Assembly (NCBI RefSeq): GCF_900105075.1
Contig: NZ_FNSK01000004.1
Coordinates: forward strand, 1-64,000
Length of the DNA stretch: 64,000 nucleotides
Direction: 5' to 3'
Source: Rhodobacter sp. 24-YEA-8
GTDB taxonomy: Bacteria > Pseudomonadota > Alphaproteobacteria > Rhodobacterales > Rhodobacteraceae
Shown: positions 35,485-44,907 of the stretch, piece by piece
Numbering within the stretch: the stretch's first letter is position 1
Layout of the letters: every line of letters starts with the position of its first letter
Program-made: the position numbers and the translations under genes
Notes under the pieces: generated by a model
Database searches by the model: none
Seen by the model: only the letters and a program-made list of their open reading frames with translations
What the model was told of the DNA's origin: nothing

Positions 35485-36289
35485 CAGATGTCCTTTGCGA
35501 AACTTATCCGCCCGATGCCTAGCGCGCAGAGGACGCAAAAGCCAGAAAGTCCGGACCGGAAGCGGAGCAGATATGCGAGGCTGGTCCATTCAGGGCCAGA
35601 CTGCCTGTCACGAGTATGCGGCCCGGTAGCGTCGGGCCAGCGCTTCGGGTAAAATCAGACCGATATCAGCCCTTTGCCCTCTGGCCGAGCCCCGGACCAC
35701 AATCCGATGCACAGCGCGGTGTGCGGACGATTGAAGTGACAGGACAGCGCCCGGCCTCACGACGGTGCACTTGACCTGAAGGCACGACTCGGTGACCGGG
35801 CTTTGGAATATGCCCCGAGGGTGGTGCCCGGTCGGGAATTGCATGGCCCGCGCCGCGGGCCTTCAGGGCCATGAAGACCGCTTTCACCCGTTGGCCTCGG
35901 ATCTGTGCGCCAGCGGCAGTGCATCAATGGTCGCAATCGCAGAGTTGTCGGTCGGCCGATCCCCATCGGTTTCACCCGGTCGGATTTCGAGAGCGGGAGA
36001 TTGCCATCGCAATCGATGGCCAGCATGGGCCCGGGCGACATTAACACGCACATCAGGCCCGCTTTTCTGACATACCGCGCCCTGGCCGCCCAGATCAGAC
36101 CAACCCCCGAGGCGCGAAGGCGTCCGGGACACCCGGGGCTGTTCTGCCTTCCACTCCATGAAGCGAACCAGCCTATCGAACCGTGAAACAAACACCTGAG
36201 GAACTCTATGCAGCCACACCATAAAAGCGTGTGTCCTGTGCCCCATAAGCACATATGTCCGGATCAAAGTCAGCGGGCAGCTCCAAGGA
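35485..36289. other. 805-base region without a recognisable gene
   Basis: Several overlapping frames on both strands exist but none has a ribosome site, domain or consistent codon pattern. The stretch next to a deleted GMC oxidoreductase gene suggests a larger decayed segment. The galE promoter should be near 35485-35560. Confidence 0.4.
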
Positions 36290-37037
36290 TCAGATCGGCG
36301 GCTTTTCCGCAATCATGAAAACGGCCGCCTGGGTGTTTCCGGCAACCACTGTCGGCATCACAGATGCGTCGGCAATTCGCAGCCCTGCCAGACCGTGCAG
36401 CTTCAGAGACGAGTCAACCACAGCCATCGGGTCGGTGCCCATCTTTGCCGTACCGGCATTGTGATAGATGGTCTGGTCGTTCCGGCGGGTGAACTCGTCC
36501 CGATCGGCCTCATTTGCGCAATCCGGGCCCGGGCTCATTTCATGCGCGACAGAGGGCACCAGCGCTTTTTGTCCGACGATGTCACGCGCGATCTGCATGC
36601 CGCGGCGCATGACGATCAGATTGGCCGGTGAAGAGAGGTAGTTTAGAGCGATTGCCGGCTGCGCATATGGATCAGCGGAACGGATATGACTGGAGCCAAC
36701 GCTTTCCGGGCGCAACTCGGTGACGCCGATCGTCATAGCAGGCTGATGATCCAGTATCCGCTTTGCTGCATCGACGAAGCTTGCCACGGGGATGGTAGAT
36801 GACGCGATCGCTCAGGCCGGGTTCCGGCACACCCGAATACATCCAGTTAACACCCTGGGCCTGAAACAGCTTGCCCATCGCCCAGGGGATATGGATCCAC
36901 GGATTGCGGTCTTCTCCCCCGGCCTCGACCAGGGCAACCCGGATCGAGGGATCCTCGGTCATCCGGGCGACGACCACGGCTCCAGCAGACCTTGCCCCGA
37001 CCACGATGTAATCGGAGATTTCTCCTCCCAGAGACAT
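36290..37037 (-). pseudogene. GMC oxidoreductase with internal deletion and frame shift
   Basis: The N-terminal ~85 residues (YIVVGARSAG, LVEAGGEDRNPWIHIP, EPGLSDRVIYHPRGK) are the FAD domain of a choline dehydrogenase-type GMC enzyme. Immediately after HPRGK, near 36785, the frame changes and the C-terminal ~150 residues follow (SHIRSADPYAQPAI, then YHNAGTAKMG with the catalytic histidine region and AGNTQAAVFMIAE). About 300 central residues of a ~530-residue family protein are missing. In addition the flavin motif reads GARSAG where the second glycine of GxGxxG should be. The gene cannot be functional. Confidence 0.85.
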
Positions 37038-37344
37038 ATTGTCCTCCACAGAACGGCCCGTAAAGCCGTCTGTAAACATCAACGGCCGGGCTGATATGGC
37101 CCACCGTCACTTCGATCAGGCGCGCGACATCGCCATCTGCGATGGCGCTGATATACCCCCACTGCCGCTGCAAGGTGATGTCGCGCGCGCCGCTCAGGGC
37201 CTTCAGCACCATATCGGTCCTTGGAGAAACGATCAGACGGATCGTTTTCTGGCACTCGCCATAACTGCAACCCGGGTCATGATTGCGGCGTTTCCGCAGT
37301 GCTGAGCTGATCGTTCCAAGGAGCCCCATGGCCATGGGCCGCGA
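37038..37344. other. 307-base gap next to the GMC pseudogene
   Basis: No gene is recognised. A minus-strand frame runs through but in a frame different from the pseudogene and without known motifs. Confidence 0.4.
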
Positions 37345-38262
37345 CTATGCAATTCCGCCGTGTATATCAGGGGTTGCGGCCCACTCCCGCACCATGCTCA
37401 GGAATGCTGTGAACCCCGCCGAAGGGTTGCGGCGGCCGGGATAGTAGAGGCTGAAGCCGGGGCGCGCGGGCGTCCATTCCGTCAGCAGGCGGATCAGGCG
37501 GCCTGCGGCGAGGTCTTCGGCCACGTCCTCTTCAAAGAAATAGCCGATCCCGGCGCCCTCCAGCGCGGCCGCGCGGGCGATGGCGCCCTCATCCAGCGTC
37601 AGGCGGCCTTTGGCCTCGAACAGCACCTGCACGCCCTCCTTTTCAAATGGCCAGCGCAGCAGCGCGCCATTTGGAAGGCGGATGCGGATGCAGTGCTGTG
37701 GCGCCAGATCGGCGGGAGATTTCGGAGCCGGATGATGGGCCAGCCAGCCGGGTGAGGCCACCACGGCATGGCGCAGCGGCGCGCCGAGCGGCAGCGCGAT
37801 CATGTCGCGCGGCACCAGATCGGCGGGGCGCAGACCCAGATCAAAGCCCTCGGCGACAATATCGACCAGCCGCCCCTCGGTCACCAGATCGATCTGCATC
37901 TCAGGGTAGCGGCGCAGAAAGGCCAGGACGAGCGGCGCGACCGCCCGCCCGGCCTGCACCGAGGCATTGATCCGCAAAAGGCCGGAAGGTGTCTCGCTTT
38001 GCGACCGCGCGCCATCCATCGCGGCGCGGATTTCGGCCAGAGCAGGTGTGACGCGCGCCACAAAAGCCCGCCCGGCATCGCTGAGCGAGACGCTGCGGGT
38101 GGTCCGGTTGAATAGCCGCACGCCGAGGCCAGCCTCCAGCCGCCCGATCATATGCGACAGCGCGGTGGTCGATATCCCCAGATCCAGCGCCGCTGCGCGA
38201 AACGATCCGCGCCGCGCGATAGCCAGAACCGCTTCCAGCCCGTTCAGCCCGATCTCCGCCAT
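37345..38262 (-). CDS. LysR-family transcriptional regulator
   Basis: The 305-residue protein has the N-terminal winged helix ([25 protein letters not shown], residues ~18-42) and [16 protein letters not shown], then a two-lobe effector domain. It is divergent from the NTF2-like/SDR gene pair with a 95-base gap containing ATAA-N9-TTAT (38280-38296), a possible regulator site. Control of that pair is the standard expectation. Confidence 0.9.
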   Translation of the reverse strand: MAEIGLNGLEAVLAIARRGSFRAAALDLGISTTALSHMIGRLEAGLGVRLFNRTTRSVSLSDAGRAFVARVTPALAEIRAAMDGARSQSETPSGLLRINASVQAGRAVAPLVLAFLRRYPEMQIDLVTEGRLVDIVAEGFDLGLRPADLVPRDMIALPLGAPLRHAVVASPGWLAHHPAPKSPADLAPQHCIRIRLPNGALLRWPFEKEGVQVLFEAKGRLTLDEGAIARAAALEGAGIGYFFEEDVAEDLAAGRLIRLLTEWTPARPGFSLYYPGRRNPSAGFTAFLSMVREWAATPDIHGGIA

Positions 38263-38357
38263 TAGCCCGATCCTGTCATCATAAGATGCCAGTTTATCCC
38301 GATTATCCGCAGATCCGTCGAGGCCTATATTGCTGCCAGACCAGACAGGAGCATGTG

Positions 38358-38678
38358 ATGAACCTTCCCGCCCCGATCCACACCTACTTCACGGCGCAGG
38401 CCCCCCAGGACGGCGACGCTTTGGCGGCAAGTTTCGCGCCGGATGCCATTGTCCATGATGAAGGGCATATCCACTGCGGCCCAAAGGCGATCCGCGCCTG
38501 GTGGCTGGCCGCCCATGCGAAATACCGCCAAAGCGCCGCGCCGCTTGAGCTGAGCGAAGCCGATGGCAAGGCGACGGTTCGCGCGCGCGTGACCGGCGAT
38601 TTTCCGGGCAGCCCGGCGGTTCTGACCTTCACCTTCGGGCTGACGGGCGATCAGATCAGCGATCTGAGGATCGGCTGA
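38358..38678 (+). CDS. SnoaL/NTF2-like small protein
   Basis: This 106-residue protein has the cone-shaped NTF2-like fold pattern ([19 protein letters not shown], then GPKAIRAWW). Members act as isomerases, cyclases or small ligand binders; no catalytic residue can be assigned with confidence. The start has GGAG upstream. It overlaps the SDR gene by one base and lies divergent from LysR. Confidence 0.8.
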   Translation: MNLPAPIHTYFTAQAPQDGDALAASFAPDAIVHDEGHIHCGPKAIRAWWLAAHAKYRQSAAPLELSEADGKATVRARVTGDFPGSPAVLTFTFGLTGDQISDLRIG

Positions 38679-39457
38679 TGGGCGGGTTTCTGACGTTGCA
38701 GGGCAAGCGCGCCCTGATCACCGGTGGCACCCAGGGGGCCGGTGCGGCCACGGTCGCGCTGTTCCGGGAGCTTGGGGCGACAGTGCTGACCACCGCCCGC
38801 AGCCAGAAAGGCGATCTGCCGGACGAGATGTTCGTCGCCGCAGACCTGACCACGCCGAAAGGCTGCGAGACAGTCGCCGATGCTGTGCAGAACCGGATGG
38901 GCGGCGTGGATATCATCATCCATATGCTCGGAGGTTCCTCCGCTCCGGCGGGCGGCTTTGCCGCGCTGGACGAGGCTGAGTGGCAGTCCGCGCTTGATCT
39001 GAACCTGATGCCCGCCGTGCGGCTCGACCGGGCCTTGCTGCCGGGAATGGTGGCGCAGGGGTCGGGCGTGGTGATCCATGTCACCTCGATTCAGCGCGCG
39101 CTGCCATTGCCCGAGGCCACCACAGCCTATGCAAGCGCCAAGGCTGCTTTGTCGGTCTATAGCAAGAGCCTCTCGAAAGAAGTGTCCCCGAAAGGCGTGC
39201 GGGTGCTGCGCGTGGCCCCGGGCTGGATTGAGACCGAAGCCTCGACCCGGCTGGCCGAACGACTGGCGGCCGAAGCGGGCACCGATGTCGAGGGCGGCAA
39301 ACAGATGATTATGACCGCGCTTGGCGGCATCCCGCTTGGCCGGCCCTCCACCCCGGCCGAGATCGCCAACCTGATCGCATTCCTCGCCTCTGACCGTGCC
39401 GCCTGCATCACCGGGGCGGAATATGTGATCGACGGCGGCACGGTGCCAACCGCCTGA
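38678..39457 (+). CDS. SDR family oxidoreductase
   Basis: A 259-residue classical SDR with [16 protein letters not shown] at residues 14-29 and catalytic YASAKAAL with Tyr-x-x-x-Lys near residue 149. The [18 protein letters not shown] end is typical. The usual NNAG is altered (HMLGGSS), a known variation. It is translationally coupled to the NTF2-like gene, and both are probably under the LysR regulator. Substrate unknown. Confidence 0.9.
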   Translation: MGGFLTLQGKRALITGGTQGAGAATVALFRELGATVLTTARSQKGDLPDEMFVAADLTTPKGCETVADAVQNRMGGVDIIIHMLGGSSAPAGGFAALDEAEWQSALDLNLMPAVRLDRALLPGMVAQGSGVVIHVTSIQRALPLPEATTAYASAKAALSVYSKSLSKEVSPKGVRVLRVAPGWIETEASTRLAERLAAEAGTDVEGGKQMIMTALGGIPLGRPSTPAEIANLIAFLASDRAACITGAEYVIDGGTVPTA

Positions 39458-39470
39458 TCCGCGCAGATAA

Positions 39471-39498
39471 GGGGCAGATGCTACCCGGCATCTGCCCC
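39471..39498. terminator. Strong stem-loop between convergent SDR and HxlR genes
   Basis: GGGGCAGATGC and GCATCTGCCCC form a perfect 11-bp stem with a 6-base loop. It overlaps the HxlR stop codon. No T-run follows on either side, so efficiency is uncertain, but it is well placed to end both transcripts. Confidence 0.55.
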
Positions 39499-39867
39499 CG
39501 CCTGATCATACAAAATCTGGCTTTGCAGCACCTGATCGACATTGGCCTCGGCCCAGATCCGCAGCGCATCCACCAGATGCGACAGCGAGTGGCCAAGCGG
39601 GGTCAGCGTATATTCCACCTTCGGAGGAACGGAGGCGAATACCTTCCGCTGCACGATACCGTCCCGCTCCAGCGCCCGCAGGGTCTGGGTCAGCATCTTC
39701 TGCGATACGCCCTCAATACCGCGACGCAACTCGCCAAAACGTCTGGTGCCGCCCATCAGAAGGCCGACCACCAGCACCGCCCATTTGTCGGAAATACAGT
39801 CCAGGACTTTCCGCGTAGGGCATGTTGCCTGAAACACATTCCAGGCCGGGCGATCGGGCATGTCCAT
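39481..39867 (-). CDS. HxlR-family transcriptional regulator
   Basis: The 128-residue protein is a single winged-helix HxlR member: a conserved cysteine in ATCPTRKVLDCISDKWAVLVVGLL near residues 15-38, then RRFGELRRGIEGVSQKMLTQTLRALERDGIV. The N-terminal cysteine is the redox/quinone sensor in related proteins such as YodB. Its start lies a few bases from a palindrome (39872-39883) that overlaps its own ribosome site, so autorepression is likely. It is divergent from the NTF2-like gene at 39973. Confidence 0.92.
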   Translation of the reverse strand: MDMPDRPAWNVFQATCPTRKVLDCISDKWAVLVVGLLMGGTRRFGELRRGIEGVSQKMLTQTLRALERDGIVQRKVFASVPPKVEYTLTPLGHSLSHLVDALRIWAEANVDQVLQSQILYDQAGADAG

Positions 39868-39871
39868 TGGT

Positions 39872-39883
39872 TACCTTTAGGTA
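39872..39883. promoter_or_regulatory. Palindrome TACCTTTAGGTA, candidate HxlR operator
   Basis: TACCT and AGGTA are exact reverse complements around TT. The site is in the divergent gap between the HxlR gene and the NTF2-like gene and covers the region just before the HxlR start codon. AGGTA-type repeats are commonly found at HxlR-regulated promoters. Confidence 0.55.
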
Positions 39884-39972
39884 GCTATAGCACAAAAAGG
39901 TGCTTTCTTGCGGAAAAATACCAGAGCACCTAGCTCCGGTGCAAGCTTTCACCCCGTTCAGGCGAGACATTC

Positions 39973-40365
39973 ATGAGCACCGAGACCATCGACATCACCC
40001 GCCGGTACTTTGCCGCCGTGGCAGCAGGCGACATTCCCGCTCTGACCGATCTTCTGGCAGAAGATCTGGGCTGGCATCAGCCGGGCCGCAGCAGCCTCTC
40101 CGGCAAATATACCAGCCGCGATGCCGTCTTCGGGCTGATCGGCGCCTTCATGCAGCGCAGCGGTGGCAGCTTTGCCATCGACAGGGTCGGAACCTTTCTG
40201 GCGAATGGCGATCTGGTTGCGGCGACTGTGCATTTCCGCGCCAGCCGTGAGGGCGCCGAAATGGCGATGAACGGTATCGACCTTCTCCGGATCGAGGGAG
40301 GCAGGATCCGCGAAGTCTGGCTGTTCTCAGAAGATCAGGCCGCCGAAGACCGGTTCTGGGGCTGA
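39973..40365 (+). CDS. SnoaL/ketosteroid isomerase-like protein
   Basis: A 130-residue NTF2-like protein: ITRRYFAAVAAGDIPALTDLLAEDLGWHQPG at the N-terminus, a central strand set and a C-terminal RIREVWLFSEDQ. It is divergent from the HxlR regulator, which probably controls it. Such proteins often detoxify or bind reactive small molecules, but the activity cannot be assigned. Confidence 0.85.
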   Translation: MSTETIDITRRYFAAVAAGDIPALTDLLAEDLGWHQPGRSSLSGKYTSRDAVFGLIGAFMQRSGGSFAIDRVGTFLANGDLVAATVHFRASREGAEMAMNGIDLLRIEGGRIREVWLFSEDQAAEDRFWG

Positions 40366-40422
40366 CGTAGCAGATCAAAGGCCCTGAAGCCCGCCGGAAA
40401 TCCGGTGAGGGACGGGTTCAGG

Positions 40423-41694
40423 TCACAACGGCTTGGGGCCCGTTTTTTGGTGCCGCTGTCTCATCGCAGGTCCTCGCCCCACAAGCAGGCATCCGATTGC
40501 GGCGACTTGAATGGCGGCGACGCAGAGGAACAATGCCTCAGTGCCTGCCGTATCGCCCGGGCGCAGCAATCCGAATGCAGCCGGGGCAAAGGCATAGCCT
40601 GCCTGACCGATGGCGACGATCAGCAGCACCACGCGGGCGGTCACGGCCGGGGAAAACTCCTGCTGCGCGATCAGGGGCGGCAGCGATGTCGCATTGCCGA
40701 TCCCCAGACCGAACAGCGCGATGCCGAGGAACAGCCACAGACAAGCATCACCTGCGGCCAGGATGAACAGAAGCGAGCCGGTCACCTGCACGCCGTAGCT
40801 GGCGCAGGCGACCAGCCTGCGGTCGGCGGTCGCGGGCATCAACCAGCCGACCATCGACCGCCCAAGGATCGCGGCGAGGGTGGCACCCGCCATCGCAAGG
40901 CCCGTCATCCCCTCGCCCAGCACCGGAACCAACAGCGAGAAAAAATGCGCCAGCAGCCCGATCTGGGCGAAAAGACCCAGCATCACGCCCGCAGCCAGGG
41001 TCAGGAATTTGCGGTCGCGCAGGAGGGATCTGCGCGCCGGGGCCCTGGTCGGAACGGTCTGCGGGCGCGGGGACTCGGAGCCATCGGGGTTTTGCCCCAT
41101 GCTGTCGGGTGTGTGCCGGAACACCAGCACGGCCAGCATCCCGACCACGACAACCATGACCCCGCCAATGGTCAGCGCAGCCGGGACAAAGCCGATGCCC
41201 ACGATCAGCGTGATCCAGAGCGGTGAGAAGAGGACGCCGCCAAGGCTTGCGCCGTTATAGGCCATGCCCAGGGCGGCAGGACGGCGCAGGCTGAACCAGG
41301 GCGCGATCAGCGCATTCACCGCAGCGGCCCCCATCGCCACCCAGCCCGCGCCGCTCGCCAGCGCCGCGAGGAACAGCTGCCAGGGATGCGCGGCCAGCGC
41401 CCAGCCAAGAATACCGATGGCGAGCAATCCCGCCCCGGTCACGGTCACAACCGGTACCCCGATACGCCGGTAAAGCCGCGGTAAATTGGCCACCACCCCG
41501 GCCCCGAACAGGAAATGCACCGTCACCGCAGCCGAGACCATCGCCACCGGCCAGCCGGTCCGCGCGACGACTGCGTAAAGAAACACCGGCGGGCCGTAGA
41601 ATCCCACGCCCCAGCCGAAAATGGCGAGGAGGAAAGTGGCAGCGACGACATGCCAGCCAAAGAACGGACGGGCAGTTCGGGCAGGCAGCGGCAT
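40423..41694 (-). CDS. Major facilitator superfamily transporter
   Basis: This ~423-residue protein has about 12 membrane helices, beginning FFGWHVVAATFLLAIFGWG, and a central charged loop (about residues 190-235). It resembles the oxalate/formate antiporter-like or MCT-like MFS branch that starts with a GW(H/R) segment. GGGAG precedes the chosen ATG; two upstream starts would add up to 36 non-conserved residues. It is divergent from the frameshifted ArsR-type gene, likely once its regulator. Confidence 0.88.
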   Translation of the reverse strand: MPLPARTARPFFGWHVVAATFLLAIFGWGVGFYGPPVFLYAVVARTGWPVAMVSAAVTVHFLFGAGVVANLPRLYRRIGVPVVTVTGAGLLAIGILGWALAAHPWQLFLAALASGAGWVAMGAAAVNALIAPWFSLRRPAALGMAYNGASLGGVLFSPLWITLIVGIGFVPAALTIGGVMVVVVGMLAVLVFRHTPDSMGQNPDGSESPRPQTVPTRAPARRSLLRDRKFLTLAAGVMLGLFAQIGLLAHFFSLLVPVLGEGMTGLAMAGATLAAILGRSMVGWLMPATADRRLVACASYGVQVTGSLLFILAAGDACLWLFLGIALFGLGIGNATSLPPLIAQQEFSPAVTARVVLLIVAIGQAGYAFAPAAFGLLRPGDTAGTEALFLCVAAIQVAAIGCLLVGRGPAMRQRHQKTGPKPL

Positions 41695-41814
41695 GGTCGA
41701 AACTCCCGGTGATGTCATGCCCGTTATGCCCGCAACCCGGACCGGGATGCTTCGGTGAAACCCGAAGCATTCAACAACGATTTGTGCCAGACTGCCCCGC
41801 AACCGGAGGCCCCC

Positions 41815-42503
41815 ATGTCCACATCGAACCGCATTGCCGAAGTGGCCGCCGCCGTGGGCGAGCCTGCGCGCGCCGCCATGCTGGCGGCGCTGATGGACGG
41901 GCGCGCCCTGACGGCCACAGAACTGGCCGAAGTCGCCGCAATCACGCCGCAGACGGCCACCTGGCCCGGCTGGCCTCGGTCGGGCTGATCACGGCGGAAA
42001 AGCAGGGACGCCACCGCTATCACCGCCTTGCCAGTGCCGGGGTCGCGCGGATGATCGAAAGCGTCATGCAGATCGCGGGAGGCATCTCGTTGGCCCGGCC
42101 CTTACCCCGTATCGGCCCCAGGGACGCGGCCCTGCGGCAGGCACGCACCTGCTATGACCATCTCGCGGGGGCGCTTGGCGTCAGCATCGCCGATGCCCTG
42201 CACACCAGCGGGGCGGTCGAAATCGAAGGCGATGCCGCTGCGCTGACCGGAGCCGGTCGCGCGCAAATGCAGGCGCTCGGCATCCTCACACCCGCCGGTG
42301 GCACCCGTCCGGTCTGCCGCCCCTGTCTGGGCTGGAGCGAGCGCCGCCCGCATCTGGCCGGTGCCCTGGGCGCCGCAATCTGCAGCCATGCGCTGGATCA
42401 GGCCTGGGTCCGGCGCCGCGCAGGCACGCGGGCGCTGGAGATTACGCCTGCCGGAAGGATCGGGTTCAGGCAGGCCTTCGGGGTCGAGACCATTGGCGGC
42501 TAA
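41815..42503 (+). pseudogene. ArsR-type winged-helix regulator, frameshifted
   Basis: Read in one frame, the N-terminus (MSTSNRIAEVAAAVGEPARA, then LTATELAEVAAITPQTA) is a clear ArsR-type helix-turn-helix start. The recognition helix then breaks, and the natural continuation (HLARLASVGLITAEKQGRH) is in the next frame, running to 42503 with a C-terminal domain that has CRPCLGWSERRPHLAG. Comparison with the usual TASAHLARL wording suggests loss of about seven bases near 41960. A real deletion and a sequencing error are both possible. It is divergent from the MFS gene. Confidence 0.75.
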
Positions 42504-42699
42504 GTCGGCCTAGCGCCACTGGCCTCCCGGCCCCGTTCGGCAGCTGATCCCGGATGGGCGGCAGCCGCGCCTGATCTGCGTCAACGCCGCCCGGCATGCC
42601 GCAGGCGTCGTCATTCCAAAGTATGGTGACGCCTCGCTGGCCCCGAAGCGCAAAGGCTGACAGTCTGATCCCTGCGGACCCTGATCCCGGAGGTGGAAG

Positions 42700-43680
42700 G
42701 TGACAGCTGACGGTAATCCCGGTAATCCGACGCCGCTCCGGCAGGTGGCCGGGCTGGCCCGCGACGTTTCGGCGGGGCTGATAGGCCATCACGTCCTTGT
42801 CGAGCGGCTGATGATCGCGCTGCTGACCGGCGGTCATGTGCTGATCGAGGGGCCGCCTGGCCTGGCCAAGACCCGCGCAGTGAAGCGGGTTGCGCAGGGG
42901 CTGAGCGGCGGCTTCGCCCGCATCCAGTGCACGCCTGACCTGATGCCCTCGGATATTGTCGGCACCCAGATCTTCCGCCCCGATGGCGGTCGTTTCGACT
43001 TTCAGCCGGGGCCGGTGTTTCACGATCTGGTACTGGTGGATGAAATCAACCGCGCGCCGCCCAAGGCCCAATCCGCGCTGCTGGAGGCCATGGGCGAGGG
43101 CCAGGTGACGACTGCGGGGGTCACCCGCCGCCTGCCGGATACATTCATGGTGGTCGCCACGCAGAACTCGATCGAGCATGAGGGCACATTTCCGCTCCCC
43201 GAGGCGCAGCTTGACCGCTTTCTGCTGCATCTGAACCTCGGATTGCCCGATGCCACCACCGAACGCGCCATCCTGGATCTCGTCGAGAGCGAGGCCAGAG
43301 AAGCGCCGCCGCCGCCCGTCGACAAGCTGGACAGCGCGACGATCCGCGCCGCGCGGGTGGCTGTCGCAGACATTTTCCTTGCACCGGCGCTGAAGGATTT
43401 CATTGTCCGGCTGGTGGTGGCGACGCGGGAAACAGCGGGAGGCCCGCTGGAGGGGCTGATCGAACATGCCGTCTCGCCGCGTGGCACGCTTGCGCTCGCA
43501 GCGGGCGCACGGGCGCGGGCGGCGCTGCTGGGGCGCGACAATGCGCTGCCGGAGGATGTCGACGCACTGGCGGCCGATACGCTTTCGCACCGGCTGATCC
43601 CCAGCTGGCGGGCGGTGTCCGAAGGTCTCAGCCCCCGGGATCTTGTCGAGCGGTTGCTGGCCCATGTCCGTCCGTGGTGA
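42700..43680 (+). CDS. MoxR-family AAA+ ATPase (MxaR-like)
   Basis: The 326-residue ATPase has Walker A EGPPGLAKTRAVKR near residue 49, Walker B VLVDEINRAPPKAQSALLEAMGE near residue 110 and the sensor segment FMVVATQNSIEHEG. MoxR ATPases act as chaperones for VWA-domain partners; in methylotrophs MxaR belongs to the set that matures methanol dehydrogenase. The start is GTG with GGAGG upstream. It opens a seven-gene plus-strand operon that ends just before gfa. Confidence 0.93.
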   Translation: MTADGNPGNPTPLRQVAGLARDVSAGLIGHHVLVERLMIALLTGGHVLIEGPPGLAKTRAVKRVAQGLSGGFARIQCTPDLMPSDIVGTQIFRPDGGRFDFQPGPVFHDLVLVDEINRAPPKAQSALLEAMGEGQVTTAGVTRRLPDTFMVVATQNSIEHEGTFPLPEAQLDRFLLHLNLGLPDATTERAILDLVESEAREAPPPPVDKLDSATIRAARVAVADIFLAPALKDFIVRLVVATRETAGGPLEGLIEHAVSPRGTLALAAGARARAALLGRDNALPEDVDALAADTLSHRLIPSWRAVSEGLSPRDLVERLLAHVRPW

Positions 43681-44551
43681 CCCGCCCCGCGCCAGCGCCG
43701 CTGCCGACCCCGCAGGGCTCAGCACCGGGCGGCTGATGGCGCTGGAACCGCTGGCGGCGAAAGAGCTGCGCGATGCGGCGAGCCTCGCTGAGCGCCCGGG
43801 CAATACAGCCACCCGCCGCCGGGGCAATGGCCATGAAATCCGTGAACTGCGCCCCTTTGCCGAGGGCGATGATCCTCGCCATATCGATGCCGCCGCCACT
43901 GCAAGAACCGGCGCGCCGCAGCTGCGCAGCTTTCATGAGGATCGCGAATATAATCTGATGCTGCTTGCGGATTTCCGGCGACCGATGCTCTGGGGAACCC
44001 GGGGCAGGCTGCGCTCGGTCGCGGCGGCAGAGACGCTGATGCTGGCAGGGTGGAAGGCCATTCTGGCGGGTGGTGCGGTCGGGGCAGCCGTGCTGACCGA
44101 TGACGGGCCCCAGGTCCGGCTGCCCCGCCCGCGGCATCGCGGCATGGCAGGGGTGGCGGCCTGCCTCGCCGATGCCCATGCCGCAGCGCTGGAGCGGGCA
44201 GGCCCGGGGAAGGGAGAAAGCCTGGCGCTGGCCCCTGCCCTCGCGCAACTGGCCCGTCAGGTGCCCCGCGGCGCCGGCATCCTGCTTGCCACCGGGCTGG
44301 ATCTGCCGGGTGAAGGGCTGGATGCCGCCCTTGCAGCCTTGCGCGCGCGTGGCCCGTTGCAGCTTTTGCTGATCGAAGACGCGGCGGAGACCGCGCCGCC
44401 CCCCATGGCGATGCCCTGTATCACCCGGGCCGGAGAGGCCTTGCATCTGCGCCTTGATCCGCTGCCCGCAGCGCGGGAAGCGCGGGCCGTGCGCTATCAG
44501 GTGCCGGGCCAGACCGTGCGCCGGATTTCCACTGCCGGATCATCGCCATGA
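43667..44551 (+). CDS. DUF58 protein (MxaS-like)
   Basis: This 294-residue protein has the DUF58 core GNGHEIRELRPFAEGDDPRHID (residues ~52-73), the standard marker next to MoxR genes, and a later VWA-like half without a complete metal site. It overlaps the MoxR gene by 14 bases when read from the first plausible ATG; a start at 43736 is the alternative. In mxa/bat operons this protein is the MoxR partner. It is coupled to the next gene by an ATGA overlap. Confidence 0.85.
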   Translation, partial: SVRGDPPRASAAADPAGLSTGRLMALEPLAAKELRDAASLAERPGNTATRRRGNGHEIRELRPFAEGDDPRHIDAAATARTGAPQLRSFHEDREYNLMLLADFRRPMLWGTRGRLRSVAAAETLMLAGWKAILAGGAVGAAVLTDDGPQVRLPRPRHRGMAGVAACLADAHAAALERAGPGKGESLALAPALAQLARQVPRGAGILLATGLDLPGEGLDAALAALRARGPLQLLLIEDAAETAPPPMAMPCITRAGEALHLRLDPLPAAREARAVRYQVPGQTVRRISTAGSSP

Positions 44552-44907
44552 ATGACGATCTGCTTCACAGCCTGCATCCGCCGCGCCTGCCTGAGACCTT
44601 TGCCGCCCCTGGCGCAGGCGATTTTCTGGCCGGTTTTGGCCTTGGCCTGATCCTCGCCGCGCTGATCCTGACGCTGGCAATGCCCTTGCTGCGCCGCCGC
44701 CCTGCAGTGCCGCGCATGCGCGCGAGGCTTGCCGCAGCGGCAGCACTGCCCGAGGCGGAACGAAGCCTTGCCCTCGCCCGGATTGCAACCGCAACCGGAT
44801 GCCCTATCCCCGAAGATCTGCGCCAGGATCTCTATTCCCGCAAAGGGGCCGATCCTGCCCGACTGGAGGCGCTGATCCGGCAGCGCAGGCGGCGGGCCGC
44901 CCCGTGA
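44548..44907 (+). CDS. Small single-pass membrane protein (DUF4381-like)
   Basis: A 119-residue protein with one membrane helix (about residues 28-48), a short N-terminal periplasmic part with LHPPRLPETFAAPGAG, and a basic cytoplasmic tail rich in arginine. Similar proteins occur between DUF58 and VWA genes in Bat-type operons. Its function is not known. It overlaps both neighbours (ATGA and GTGA). Confidence 0.75.
   Translation: MNDDLLHSLHPPRLPETFAAPGAGDFLAGFGLGLILAALILTLAMPLLRRRPAVPRMRARLAAAAALPEAERSLALARIATATGCPIPEDLRQDLYSRKGADPARLEALIRQRRRRAAP

Noticed and set aside
35608..36312. Overlapping frames between galE and the GMC pseudogene as genes or a mobile element
   Set aside because: None shows a domain, ribosome site or inverted terminal repeats; coding status not supported.
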